DNA from: Puffinus mauretanicus
Taxonomy: Eukaryota; Chordata; Aves; Procellariiformes; Procellariidae
Length of the DNA: 64,000 bases
Assembly: GCA_023333565.1 (NCBI GenBank)
Contig: JAJKFH010000052.1
Coordinates: 620,001-684,000, forward strand
Direction of reading: 5' to 3'
Every line of letters begins with the position of its first letter. Position 1 is the first letter of the stretch. A model generated the notes under the pieces. It was given only the letters and a program-made list of their open reading frames with translations. It was not told the origin of the DNA and made no database searches. The position numbers and the translations under genes were made by a program. Positions 35,133-47,149 of the stretch are shown piece by piece.

Positions 35133-36757
35133 TGGACGTAAACTGAAAATGCAGTTACTGGTTCAGGGGGATTTTTCCAGTAACACCAAGTAGGTTCTGC
35201 CTTTCTCTCAAAGTTGTTGGAGAGATGCAAGTCCCTTACCCAAACATCTCTAAGTCCTATTTAGACGTCTTCCTGTGAGTCTTCCTTAGTCTGCAAAATA
35301 ACTGCAAAAGCTGCGCCTACAGCTATGGTAGGCAACTGCCAGGGACCCAGAGGTTGTGAGTGGCAAAGCACTCGGTGCTTTGACCAGGCGACCATCCTTC
35401 TGTCCACACTCCAATAAACTGGAAAGCTAGATCTGCCCGGAGCTGCAGAGTCTTACTGCTAACTTGGATCTATATATAGTGCTGGTATAATGATGTATTT
35501 TTAGTATCGTTCTGGTGGGAATTAATCAGTGTTCTGTGTCCTTAAAGAGGAGTTCATGCCATGGTCACATCCTTCCTTGGGTGGTTTGATTCTTCTGCAT
35601 CAAACTCAATTTCCCTGCACAAAAGAAGACAAAATGTAAGTGCTGTCTTCATGGAATTATGATCACCTTGCAAAAAGAGGCAGAGAAGGAGCCATCTACA
35701 CTCATTAATCCCACAAAAAAAAGTGTCAGGGAGAGGTATCATGTCACTGAAACTCCATTCTACTGTTTGCCCCTCAAATAACTTCTTTTCCTGTAATTTA
35801 TTAAATCACCTAGAAAATTAATCTGCAGCCAGAAGATGGAGATCATTTGTCACAGGATGTCACACAACCTACCGATCCATCAAGCAGACAGCGTTGCTGT
35901 ACATCACGTTCTGGTGCCATCCTGTCTTACAGTCCATCTCAATGTCAAAAAAAGGATTTACAAAATATTTTGGGATGTATTTCATGTGCTGACTCGGACT
36001 TGATGTCCCCTGTTAGATTAATCTACACAAGTAGGGAGTTTCAGCCAAGGAGACTTAGATTTTTGCTGCGTAACTCCCCTCTGTGCTTTCTGAAATTTCC
36101 GCTGGTCCAGTACTCATCCTTTGTGGGTCCTTTCCTTTTTTCCCCCCAGAATTATGATTGGCAACAGACTAAGCACATTGACCCTCCATTCTGTGCCCAG
36201 CCCTCCAGACGGGAGCATCACCCACCACTCACCTTTCCCTTTCCGATTCTCCTGTCACTGCCTGTATCCGACGTACCAAGTCCTTAGCTGCTTCTGTTCC
36301 CGTGACTCAGTCCTCGTTTCCCTCTCGTTTAGGTCCTCCCCTCAGGACCAGGCTCATCTCTCCCACCCCAATAGCATTCTCTTTGGTGCTCTTGCTGTGG
36401 AAAGTTCATTCCTTACAGTGAGCCGGTGGAAGGGCACCCAGGAAAGGTCTGCGACGGGAAGAGCACAGCTCATTACCTTAAGCACAAAGCTGCTTTTTAT
36501 TTTAAAATTGGCTAGTCTGATCATCTTTTGTCTGTATTGAGGAGTTGCTAGCAACCATGCACATCACTTTTTCTCCAAAACATTGGCCTCTGAGCAGCTG
36601 TGTATAGATCCTATGAAAGAAAAAGAGTTTACTTTAGAAAACCATGTTTGGTACCACATGTATCTCCTACCGCTGGTATGCGATGTTACAGCATTGATGC
36701 ATCTGGTACAGCAATGTTAAAATTGCTCATAATTAAGTTAATTTCATTGTGTTTCAG

Positions 36758-36856
36758 TCCTCGATAATAATGAGCAACTGTTTCGTATCATTTCCTTTCT
36801 TCTTTACGCACAACAATCTGCTAGATTCATCTTTCCAGGAATACAAGTTAAAGATG
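36758..36856 (+). other. Candidate 99-bp exon, product unknown
   Basis: A good acceptor (pyrimidine-rich tract ending TGTGTTTCAG) precedes 99 bases, followed by a good donor, ATG|GTAAGTAT. The length is a multiple of three and two of three plus frames are open. The frame with entry phase 2 begins LDNNEQLFRIISFLLYAQ and reads like protein sequence, but the other open frame (from SSIIMSNCFVSF) cannot be excluded. I do not recognise either peptide. Neighbouring exons were not found, and paired splice-like signals occur by chance at this scale, so this may be a pseudo-exon or a lncRNA exon. Confidence 0.2.
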
Positions 36857-37539
36857 GTAAGTATAATTTATTATTCCCTTCTGGACTGGTGTTCCTTATT
36901 AATAGCCATGTTCACTTAGACTGCCATCTAATCTTTCCTGTAAAGGGCTTATTTTTCCACTTGTACGCAGAATACAAACTGTTTGCTGTACTCTTTGCAG
37001 CAGTCAGTGGGTGAAACGTATGGTGTGCAAAAATAGGAAACAAATTTTTAAGCTCCCATTTTGTTGTTCAAATTTGCAATTTTGTTTCAGACAAACAAAA
37101 CCAAACTCTCAAAACTCATGCTACCGGCATGATCAATGCCACTTTGCAGTTTCCATGCCAGAGTCCGTGTTTGTTTGCTTTTATGGTACTTGTATAACCA
37201 ATGTTCCCATGGTACATGAGTACCTCCCAGTTTTCAGTCTACTTTTCCTTCCAAGGGTGTTGCAAGGCAGGACAGTGCCGTCTTCCACTTCTGCTGGTGG
37301 TGGCATGCCAGCGCTGCACTGAGCAGGGCTGAAGTTCAAAGCTACGACACACAGCTCTGCAAAAGTGCAAGCACCACGACACAGCAGTGCAGTTTGTGCA
37401 GCGTAATGATTACACTGCAAATGCTGATTGTTTTCTGGGCATCCAGTTCTTTATCGGAGTCTCCTATGGCTGGAAGAGATGCTCAAGGTGACGTAGCAGC
37501 TCAGCATCACGCCCTGAATCCAGCTGTGTGGATGGCAGC

Positions 37540-38170
37540 AGGATGGCTCCACTCCCGGGCGGGGGCGGTTTGGGTCCCGAGGGCGCGGGGCAGAGCGGGC
37601 GCTTTGGGTCCCAGGGGGCATGGGGGGCACGGGGCAGAGCGGGCGCTTTGCCCAGGAGGCTGGGCAGGGCCAGCACCCACAGGGAGGAGGAGGCTGATGT
37701 GGGAGGCAGCACCTTGCAGTGGGAAAATAGGGAGTGAGAACAAAAAAGGCAGTTGCCCTTGAAATATCAGTTGGTCGATACTTGAAAAAGAGCCCTCGTC
37801 CCCCAGCAACATTTATTCTTTGGCTTCTGTTTCAAATCGAACTGGTTAATATTTTCTTTTTTTTAATCTGAGCTATTAAAGGAAAATTCTGTTTATAGAG
37901 GAAGAAATAAAACAAGAAGCATTTTTCCTGGAGAATACTGATATTTTTGTCACAGCTCTCCAGCGATCTGTCAGAAAAATGAATTCCCAAACCCTTGGCT
38001 GAGGCCGGCTTTGTAACAAAGCGATGCTTTGGTTTGCTGAAGCAACACAAATGGCTGGGGCAGAACCAGTGCCCCTGGGGTGGGCTCCCCCCACTCCGCG
38101 CCTCCCCTGCCCCTCTGCCCCAGCTCCGCGCACCCACAGACCCCCCGCCGCACCCGCAGAGGGACGTTTA
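37540..38170. other. G-rich direct repeat and a second GC patch
   Basis: At 37569-37602 and 37603-37646 a G-rich block is directly repeated. Both copies start TTTGGGTCCC and end GGGGCAGAGCGGGCGC, the second with about 10 extra bases. Many GGG/GGGG runs make a plus-strand G-quadruplex possible. A C-rich patch follows at 38070-38160. Frames on both strands (plus 122 and 69 codons; minus 82-125 codons) are unrecognised. Confidence 0.5.
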
Positions 38171-39079
38171 GCTGTGTTCGGAGCTGAGGACCAGCTGTTC
38201 CCAGACTTTTCCCACCACCTGCCGTAATAAATCTCCTTCCCTCCCTCTTGCACCGCAAGAGGTTGTTCTTTTTATTTGCAAAGTGGAAAAGTGATTTTTA
38301 AAAGGTGAAAGAGTATTTCTAACTTTGATAGCATGATTAGCTTGGCTCAGAATATTGTTATAGCTTATCTTGCTCTTCTGTGATAACTCAGAAAACAGTA
38401 AATGTCTTCTTACGGCAGACTGACATTCAGTATTGAAATTGGTCTCCTAATCTTTATGTGATTGCTTTCTCTGTGATAGAAATATTGCCTCTTGTAAAGT
38501 ATTTATTGTCTAGTTCTTTCCAAAGTATTGACTTTATGTAACAGTTTGATATACATCAAATCCTTTAGAGATTTAATAAACTCTTCTGGTCAGTCTTCTG
38601 TTGTAAACACATTGAGATTTATGGTCATCTTAGTGTAAAGCCCTTTTTCGCTGAAATTCTCTACTTCCAGATATCAAAAGATAAGAATGGGAGCATAGAT
38701 CACCGTGGAAATCTTAACCCCTGGCTGTCGAGTGTTAGTCAGAAGCTGTTGATGGTTAAAGGCTTGAAATACGAGTGATGGGTGATGGCACAGCTGCCAC
38801 GGCCGGGCTGGAGGTGCAGTGACCCCCCCGTCGCTCCCTGGGGAGCCGTTTCCCTCCGCAGTGCATGGCCGCGGGGTCGGGGCTCGTCCGTCCCTGGCAC
38901 AGCTCGGCTGCAGGAGGGCTCCCACGAAAGAGGAAAAATGAAAATTTGCTATTATTCAGTTAGGCATAAAGTTAATGTATTGAAGCTACACTACAGCACT
39001 TGTAATTGAAAAAACCGGTAAACTGGGAAGACAAATTTACAGCCCTCACAACAGCCTTGTGCATTTCCCGTCTCCCTGC
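38171..39079. other. AT-rich single-copy DNA, no gene seen
   Basis: AT-rich between 38260 and 38760, with several AATAAA-type hexamers and one moderate GC patch at 38790-38900. Nothing else was recognised. Confidence 0.55.
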
Positions 39080-39595
39080 CACGCTCCCTGTGGTTTTCCA
39101 CCCTCCGGCGCAGCACGGGGTGGCTGCCCGCCCGGGAGCCGTTTCGGCTCCTGCCTGCCCGGGGTGCCTGCGGTGTCCCGGAGCTCCCACCTCTGCCCGC
39201 GTCTGCCGCCCCGGGTGCGCTGCCGGGCTGGTGCCCTCCGGCCCTCGCCCTGGGTACGGCGATGGGGCAGCTCGGCACGGGCTGCATCGCCGGTAACTGC
39301 GGAGGGACGGGAGAAGGCTCCCGAGTCTGTGAGCTGCCGCGGTGCAGCGAGGGGGGACGCTTTTAGCCGCGTCTGTCGCTGCAGCTGCTGCGGGTGCTGA
39401 TGCCGCACCCGCCCCGGTGCGGTCCTGCGACGCCGTCTTTCGGTCGGTCCCGAGGGTCGGTCCCGGCGCGACCCCGCGGTCACCCCAGTGCCCCGAGCCT
39501 CTGCCGGCGCTGCCGCCCCCAGCCCTTCGCTGCAGTTGGGGTGGGGCGGTGGGCAGGCCAGGCGCTGCTGCCCGCCGAGTTGTTCGTTTAAGTCC
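39080..39595. promoter_or_regulatory. CpG island, the densest in the window
   Basis: About 51 CpG dinucleotides in the 410 bases from 39181 to 39590 by hand count, near the number expected from composition. Frames up to 186 codons on the minus strand and 119 on the plus strand overlap and are not recognised. A perfect 8-bp inverted repeat (TTTAAGTA-TGG-TACTTAAA, 39620-39638) sits just outside the right edge, where composition drops abruptly to AT-rich. This is the best promoter candidate in the window by composition, but direction and transcript are unknown. Confidence 0.6.
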
Positions 39596-42500
39596 TTATT
39601 TTGCACCAGACCAAACTTATTTAAGTATGGTACTTAAATTTAAGTCTCCTGTACTTGGGGATTGGAGGGAGGAAGAAATCAGGAAAGTGTGGTCCCTGTA
39701 GCCAGTCTTACAGGACTGTATTACACACACTTATTTTTAAGAAACTTTTCTCCATACAGAATCAACTTTCTAGAGGCAGCCTTCAAGAAATCCAGCAGAG
39801 CTTTTAGAATTCACTCATTAAATGCAAATACACTCTTCTTCATAATACACTAACCTTCCTTTAATAGCGTGAAAGCATCTTGTCATTTTACAGCTAAGGT
39901 ATTAAAAGACTGTATGGTGAGAGATTTTTGGAGTGACATAAATCAATACAAGTCATGGAACAGAGCAGATCCTTGCTTTGTTTGTATTGGGGAGGGGTTA
40001 CCATTTTCTAAATGTACTCTTTATTTTCTGAAACAAAAGCAGTCACCTTAGGCTGCCACGTGCATGTGAACCCTGCTCCTGCTGCCTGCTGGAGATCTGT
40101 TTCTGGAGACCTTCTCTAGAAAGAAAGTTCTGGATTAAGGCTTTCCTCTTATTTTGGTAGATTAAGAAGAAGGGAGAGATGAATTTCCATTTCCCTTCTG
40201 ATGATGTGATTTGATGGAAAAATGCATTTTGCGCACCTATCAATGGACTTTGCTTTTCTTGTTGTTGTTCGTATTACTGCCCTTCGGATCTCAGCCTCAG
40301 CGAGGGTACGGGTCATTAGTGGAAGGTAAAATGTTATTTCCTACCTGCCTATCAAAGAATGTGCCTGTATTGCTTCTCTAACTGCTTCGTAGCTTGTGGG
40401 CAAGTAATTAGTTGGGGTGGTGATAAAACTACAAATAAACTGGTGTGCTTCCATCACTTCACTTCCGATGGGAACACTTAATGGGAAACTTAATGGGAAT
40501 GCTAAAGTGACGTATTTAGGAAAGATGGAAGGAAAATTTGGGTCACATTTTGAGGCAGGATGACAACTGGCAGCTTTCTGGCATCTCGCTATTTCCCCAC
40601 TCTGCAAACCCGTTCCTTGGAAATAAAGCTCGGTGTAAGTGAATGAAAATGAGAATGGGCTTACGGCTCATTTACTGAGGGAAGATCTTCCTTCCGACAT
40701 ATATTATTTATTATAGCTTATGTTCTATTTAAGATTACATTTGAAGAGCTGTGGTTTTTACAGTCAGCTCTGAGGTACCTGAGCAAAGGCAGGGGTGGGA
40801 TCTAAATGGCGATTTGCAGCAGGTTGCACAGCGGCACTAACGTTAAATGGGCCGACTGCCCGAGCCCTGGCATCGCTGCCCACTGCACCTGGCTTGGGAC
40901 GTGTGGCGGCGTGGAGGGATCCTTCTTGTCACTTGTACGCAGACGGGCGCAGGGCTCCAGGGTGGTGGTATGTGGAGTGCTGCCTCTGCAAGGAGGTCTC
41001 AAAATCTCAGCCCCTGGGGAAATATTATTCTGCTTGCCTCCTCTTCCCGTAGGACAGTTCCCTCCAAGCACAGACATGTCAGAGCTCAAGAGTGCTACCC
41101 AGTGCCAATAAATGAAAAATAATTGCCTGCAAATTGCCCTCTCTGTTTTTGTAGGCAATATTGCACCAGGCTGGAATCTCCCTCAAAACAAACCTCAGGC
41201 ACAGCTTCCAGGCTAATTAGTGCTGTCAGCCACCAAGTTTGCCCCTTTTGTGGCACCAGGTTGTTACCAGCAGAGCTTCCATGTGTAGCTGAAATCTTGC
41301 AGTGTTATTTCATCTCCATTATTTTTCCCTCCTGACCTATTGAGAAATAACCACTTTCAAAGACAGGGGCATATTACGGTCATAGAGATGGCTTAGCTGG
41401 GACATAGCTAGTCATTTTTCCTTGCTGATATTTTATTAATATGTGTTATTAACTTTGATTCTCCTTCCCCGTGGTGCTTTATCATCTGAACTAATGAATT
41501 CTTCTTGCAAGATTTACAGGGAAAGGATGGGAATGTCTGCATTTGTAAACTAGACATATCTCCAGGTGGTGTTACCTGGCACCAGCAGATGGGGTAAATC
41601 CCAGGTGAGAAGGAGACCTGCCCTAAGATGATGCCCTAAGAAATAACAGAGCTAGTTTTCTACTTTTTTCATGAACATGAAATAGCCAGGAAAAATAAAC
41701 AATGTCTTTGGTTGCTCCCCTCCCAGCCAGCACAATGCCAGGGGTGTGCAGCACTGACGGCACCTCCTCTTACAAAGCCCACGGGTGCCCCTCGTCCCCT
41801 CCCCACTCTTCCTGAGCTGCTGTGGGCGATGCTTACCCCTGGTGCACCCACAGTGGGGACAGCAGGACGTGAGCACGGGTGCAGCAGAGGGTCCCCCCGC
41901 TCCTAACGAAGCTCCGGGCTGCTGCCATGGGGCCCTGCCCCTCCGCCCCGAGGCTCCCGCCCCGGGAATTCACCAGCGGCTCTGGGCCTTTCAACAGCTG
42001 CTATTAACACTCTTCTTCCCTTTTTTTCCTCTTTTTTTTTTGCCCCTTTCTTGTTTGTTTTTTTTTTTTTTTTTCACGCCTTCGTGCTACAGGGCTGACA
42101 TTTGCTAATAGCAGCGAGTTTGTGATAGAAGCAGTGAAAGTCTGGAACGAAATTCTGTGACTGGTACAGCCTAGCAGGGTAAAATGTAATCCTGTTAGCA
42201 AGATGAAAATACCATATGCCAGGGAGAGATGGAAGAAGATAAGAAGGGATGATTGTGCATGTAGAGGACAAAAAAAATATGTACACAAATTCATTCAAAA
42301 CTAAATGAAAATTGGCTGGATTTGTAAACAATCTTAATGTCCAGAAAATTGCTCATCTGACTCATCTCGCCCAGATATCTCATTACATTTGGTGACCTCT
42401 GCTTTCGCAGCATGGTTTTGTTGCTATCTATCTACATAGACCACTGGTGCCGATTGGAAATGGCATTTCAAAAAATGATGCATTTACTTCTGAATGATGG

Positions 42501-43092
42501 CAGGGCTGTGAAATGGGGAGTCATGTGATCCCACTCTCTGAGGATCTGTTTGTCCCTCCCAGCCCCGCTGATAAATTCTGAATCTCATCATTAACGAGGG
42601 GTTTCGGAGCGGTAGAGGTCCCTGAGTGCCTACGAAACCTGGGAGCGCGGAAAAAGCCGTTAGAGAGGAACAAGAAGTCTTGTTCTCCTGCAAATCTCCA
42701 GCCTTTCACTGGGAAACATCCTGGGCTGAAGCAGCTCGCTGGGATCACTGGGAATCCGACAGAGCAACACGCAGTTGTGAGCTGTTTGCTGAGGATGGGC
42801 TCTCTGACGTTAGGACCCGTGTCCTGCGGGTGGTGAGCTCCCTGCAGCTGGGGAAGCTCTCGTTGCACAGGACGGGAATAACTGGCATTATGGTTTCCTT
42901 GCCTGATTTTTTTTCCCCCCTTCAGACACCTGAAATCTCCGTCAGCCACAATTTTACCTAAAGGCATCCCATGAACAGCCGTTGCCATTTGTGCAAACAG
43001 GTAGAGCAGAGGGTGAAACTGCTACAGCTCCGAGGGAGGTTCAGTGGCCTGGGATTTCAGCTGGAACATTTTATTGCTTCTGATAGTGACAA
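39596..43092. other. AT-leaning single-copy DNA with T-rich tracts, no gene seen
   Basis: Includes the 8-bp-arm palindrome at 39620-39638 and a T-rich stretch at 42011-42074 ending in a run of 17 T. Short frames are unrecognised. GC-moderate segments lie at 40800-41050 and 41740-41990. Lines such as 42110-42330 look like unique non-coding DNA. Confidence 0.5.
42011..42074. repeat. T-rich low-complexity tract
   Basis: Several T runs in close succession end in 17 consecutive T (42058-42074). It could be the tail of a minus-strand retrocopy, but no recognisable retrocopy lies on the expected side. Confidence 0.7.
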
Positions 43093-43134
43093 CTCCCCTT
43101 CCCTCCTCTCCCCTCCCCTCCCCTCCCCTCCTCT
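43093..43134. repeat. (CCCCT)n tract, minus-strand G-quadruplex potential
   Basis: A near-perfect CCCCT pentanucleotide array gives at least four runs of four G on the minus strand with one-base loops, a strong G-quadruplex signature. Confidence 0.8.
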
Positions 43135-45565
43135 TAGAAAGCATCTACACTGTACTGCACAAACACATGTGCAATGGGTAGTGGAGGCACCACAGTTTTC
43201 CTTCTCACAAAACCAATGCGACTACTTAATGACAGATTCCATAAACACAATCCATTAGGATCCCATTATAAGATGAACATTGCTCATTTAGAAGACAGTA
43301 ATAACCATGCATTTTCCCTGTGGTAATGTGGTATTATGTACCCTTCAGCCATTATAGAGAACTTAAAGTACAATGGTTTTGATCAGGTGCCATGCAGAAG
43401 TAGTAGAGTGCCTTGCAAAATTAAGGATTTCTGTTGCCTTAGAGAAAATTAGTGTTGTGCACTAAGAAATACAATCTGGATAATCCTGTTGGGTGGGAAG
43501 GATCCCCTCTCTCTCTCTCTCAGAGAGAGGAAACCAGTAGGACTGAACAGCTTGTTATACAATGCAGCCCCATAGTTATCAGAATTAAGAAGATTTTAAG
43601 TTGCCTGTTTCTTAAAAAATGAATAAAATTCTATACTAAGCATATAATGCTCCATGCAATTGTATGGATCATTGAGGAAATCAAGAAAGCATATAATTCT
43701 GCAAAAATTCCTGGAAAATAACCATTGAATGCATCATTTTCCCAATTTCCTGACTTACCTTTCTCCAGTCAGAGGTGATGAATCACCCTGTGAAATGTGT
43801 GCTCAGAGCAGACTGAATAGTGAATCCTGCAACAAGTTGCTCACTGAGAAGTGGTTACCGCAACTTAGTGAAACCTGAGCTGAGGGTGAAGGTGGGCAGG
43901 AGGTGCAGCAAGTAACTTGGATTTCAAATGATTGCTGTACTAATCAGGACTGCGGCATGTGGGACAACTGAACATACAGAAATTAGGGCATCCGGTTCTG
44001 AAACAAAAACCTTAATTGCATGAGCTAAAAGGGTTAATTTGGGTAGAGAAGTTTGACCAGCAGCTAGAAGCAGAAAGCAGCAGTTTTATTCTCAGCCATT
44101 ACTGCTGTTCATAGCCCATAGCATGCAGTAAAAGAAAAAAAAATCATAGAATATTTTATTCATTATGACTAATAAGTCCAGTCCAGTAAAACGAAAAAAT
44201 CCATTCCACCACCCAGAATTTCTGGTGACATCAGTCATTAATCCTGCCCTAGGACTATAACAACATACCGGTCTGCTATATTGTTTGCACAGACTAAGAA
44301 TGAAAACAGTATCATTAACTGATTTTAACAAATGTTCACAAGTTGCAAGACTTGTTTGTTGTATGTTGAGCCAGAGAATTTAAAAGGTGCTTAGATTCAA
44401 TGGTGTGTGTCATTAAATTCAGTTTTATTATATCCACTTGGATACTTCTTATTGTGTGTTTTATGTGTTCATAATACAGGAAGAGTCTAGTAATAATGCT
44501 GACCAAAAAAAGTGTTTTTCTGTATAGTTTTTGCAGTTGTGCTGTGCACTGACTTCCCGTCAGCTGGGGCTGGCAGAGCAGCATTTCTCTGTTGGGTGCA
44601 GGGAAGGGTAAAGACGCCCAGACTCCGTTGCAGGGACCGGACAGTGTTGAGGGTGCATGACAGTGGGCTGGAAACCCTCCTCAATAGGAACACACGGCGA
44701 ATTTCCAAAAGCACTCTGCTTCCTAGGCACTAGCAGAAATTTTCCAATTTTGCAGTAAAAGTTCAGGGCACTGGTTGAAAACCCTAAGGTTTTGGAGATA
44801 CCCACAGGAAGCCCCCGTGGAGTCATGCAAGGGGAGCTCCTGCGGCAGCGGGGACCTGGGCAGAGCCCCGCTGAGCCCCCGGTGCAGGAGCTGCGGTGCT
44901 GCTGGACGTCTGCACGGCTCCGAGCCACGCGCCGATGGGTGAAGCTCCCTGCCCGGGCGGATGCGATGCATGGTGCTGTGGCTGCGCGGGCTGTGCCGAT
45001 TCAGGCATGGTGCTTTTCTGCACGATAGAAACATGGTGATGGCGAGTGCTGCCTGGGGCACCGGGATGCATCTGGGTCAGAAAAAAAACAGCCCTCTGCA
45101 ACACAGAGATGTTTTCAGAGGTTGAAAGGGGGCCTAGCTGGGGCTCTGCTTTCAGAAATAATTCTATTTTCATGCCTCAAGTTCGTGGGTGAGGCTGGGA
45201 CCAGAAATGTCAGACTCCAGTGAAAGAGGCTGTTCTTCTACAGCAAAATGAAAAATAGAAGAGATGGCCAGAAATCACATGAAACCTGAGGACCCAAAGC
45301 TTCTTGCAGGTGCAGCACTTGATCCTAAACCATAGCTATCATTGCCTGCACACCTGCAGTGCAGTGCTTATTTGCAGTACTGATTGCACTGATGAGGGGT
45401 GGGGTGAAGGGTCATAAGCAGAAGAGAGTAGAAATCAGCATGACATCCTCGAGAGGGTCAGGGTCTGGGCTCTGCATTAGCCAAGCACCAAAAAATTTAA
45501 ACTCCATTTAAAGTAATTAAGCTGTCAGCAGACTGCCAAAATAGAACTGATCAAAGTGGAACAAC
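43135..45565. other. AT-rich single-copy DNA, no gene seen
   Basis: The stretch 43200-43800 has the look of conserved non-coding DNA. It also contains a (CT)n/(GA)n hairpin at 43506-43530. A GC-moderate patch lies at 44790-45000. Open frames near 44560-45173 on both strands are unrecognised. Confidence 0.5.
43506..43530. repeat. (CT)n / (GA)n short hairpin
   Basis: CCTCTCTC is followed, after more CT repeats, by GAGAGAGG, giving a perfect 8-bp stem. It probably arose from a CT microsatellite. Confidence 0.7.
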
Positions 45566-45759
45566 ATGGTGAAAAGTGAAGAACTCCTGGTGCAAATACC
45601 TGCAGCTGAGAGCAGTGGGGTATTTATGTCTCCAGGTGCCACCCCCTGCTCCTGCCTGGCTGCCAGCATCCCAGAGCCAGCCCGGCCAGGCTCTAACCTT
45701 CAAAAGGAAGAATCGAAAAGTCAGAGACTCTCTTCCAACACCTCGCCTTTGCTGCTGAG
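45566..45759 (+). other. Candidate exon: short open frame ending on a consensus splice donor
   Basis: An ATG (context AACATGG) opens a frame beginning MVKSEELLVQIPAAESS. It runs 64 codons to CTGAG|GTAAGT, a perfect vertebrate donor, and the frame would stop one codon later if unspliced. A stop codon lies in frame shortly upstream, so the ATG is the earliest start. The peptide is rich in Ser, Pro and Ala and I do not recognise it. A second plus frame (from 45576) is also open. No following exon could be paired. This could be a first coding exon, a lncRNA exon or chance. Confidence 0.15.
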
Positions 45760-45790
45760 GTAAGTTGATGTGTCTGTGATGTTACGTAAT

Positions 45791-45826
45791 TTTTAATGAC
45801 TTGTTGGGTTTTAATGACTTGTTGGG
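45791..45826. repeat. Perfect 18-bp tandem duplication
   Basis: TTTTAATGACTTGTTGGG occurs twice back to back with no mismatch, followed by TTTTC. Lack of divergence suggests a recent event. Confidence 0.9.
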
Positions 45827-47149
45827 TTTTCTTGACCTCCTGAGCTAGTCAGGGGCCTGTGCTGTGAGAGGGCGAAGCTTTCCAGCTTCCTACGGGTTTC
45901 TTCGTGCCTGCAGCCGTAGCGATGGTTCCCGTAACAGAGAGCCGGGCTCTGTGTTGGCTTTCGCTGGCAGCACGGATCCTCGGTGTTACTGTGCTTCTGG
46001 TCAGACTAGAGATCCCAGTTGAGGCTCCACAGACTGGAGCGCTACATTCCCGCTGTGTTACTGATTTCTGAAGAAAACTCCACAAAATAACGTAAAGTGC
46101 TTTTCCCCCTCCCCTTCTTTCTCAGTCGATGTCTCCAGTCTGTTCTTGCTGTTCTCAAACCTAAAGCAATACAAGTCCAACTTTTTCTGGCTATTTCTTG
46201 GTTTCAGAGTTAAAGTTCATTAGCATTTTGTGCCAATGATGATTAATTACCATGTTCCCTTCTCCTGAGGGCTTCCATCCCAGGTCATGCTTGCAGTTTT
46301 TGTTAGAATGAGCATTTTGGGAACAAAAGCGCAGGAATGCTGGTTTCTTCCTGAATTGTTGGCACTTGTGCAGTTTCAAAGAGAGCAACTGTTGGCAAGG
46401 GCCAATGCTCTGTATTCTCCTACCAGGAGTCTGCAGCCTATTTATAAACTTATTGATGGGGATGTGGGGTTTGAATTTCTTAAAGGCATTGAATTCCTGG
46501 CTGGTTTCTTAGTGCTGGCCACACACAGTCCACAAAAACAGGCTTTTCTCCCAGACCAGCTCTTTAAGTTCAGTGTTGCTGCAGGGTTTGGCCAGTGTGT
46601 TTGGGTTCTGGCAACCAAAGAATTCACTGCAGGGTTCGTTACTGCTCTCTGCGTGGACTTCAGAGTTCGGTGGCTGGCATCCAGAGAGGCCAGCGTCTGT
46701 GTTGCAGCCTCCTGCTGACGGCAGGTCAGTGGTTTAGAGCTAAGTCAAGAGACTGAAGCGGTCAGGAATCATCTTTGCTCTGGATCCTGCACGTTGTGTT
46801 GAGTTGGGGAGGGGGCTGCTGAGCAGCGTAGGTGCTTTATGGTGTGCCTTGAGATAGGGTTCAGCTATCTGCCTGGAAGAAGAAGAACTTGCAGCAGTCA
46901 TCCTCAATGCTTCTGGTGATGGTGTCCAAAGTATCCATGTTTCTGTGGTGGAGTTAATGTGTATCCACAGCCCTCACAATGCTATGGGGTCTTTTTCACC
47001 CTAATAGCTTTAACAAGTTAATATTATTCAGTGCCTATTGCTGGTACACTTTTTTTTTTTCTGTCTTACAGCAGACTTTGAATTAATTTTTCCATTTATG
47101 CCATGTTAAAAAGTAAGCTTTAAAATGGTTTTGGCTTTTCTTCAGCTAG
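45827..47149. other. Single-copy DNA with an unexplained 143-codon frame
   Basis: The plus frame at 46287-46718 starts at ATG in DNA of ordinary GC content, preceded by CCATCCCAG and followed by CGGCAG|GTCAGT. It encodes hydrophobic stretches (for example GIEFLAGFLVLATHS) but matches nothing I know and is not called a gene. The rest shows nothing recognisable. Confidence 0.4.

Larger units (their letters stand above)
33331..37530. other. AT-leaning single-copy DNA with a SINE fragment and a candidate exon
   Basis: Apart from the MIR-like core (35080-35132) and the splice-bounded candidate at 36758-36856, this stretch shows nothing recognisable. The 146-codon plus frame at 35847-36287 starts at ATG in average-composition DNA but matches nothing I know. 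Confidence 0.5.

Noticed and set aside
44143..44152. ATCATAGAAT, possible minus-strand CR1 end
   Set aside because: Single short word with no CR1 3' untranslated sequence next to it.
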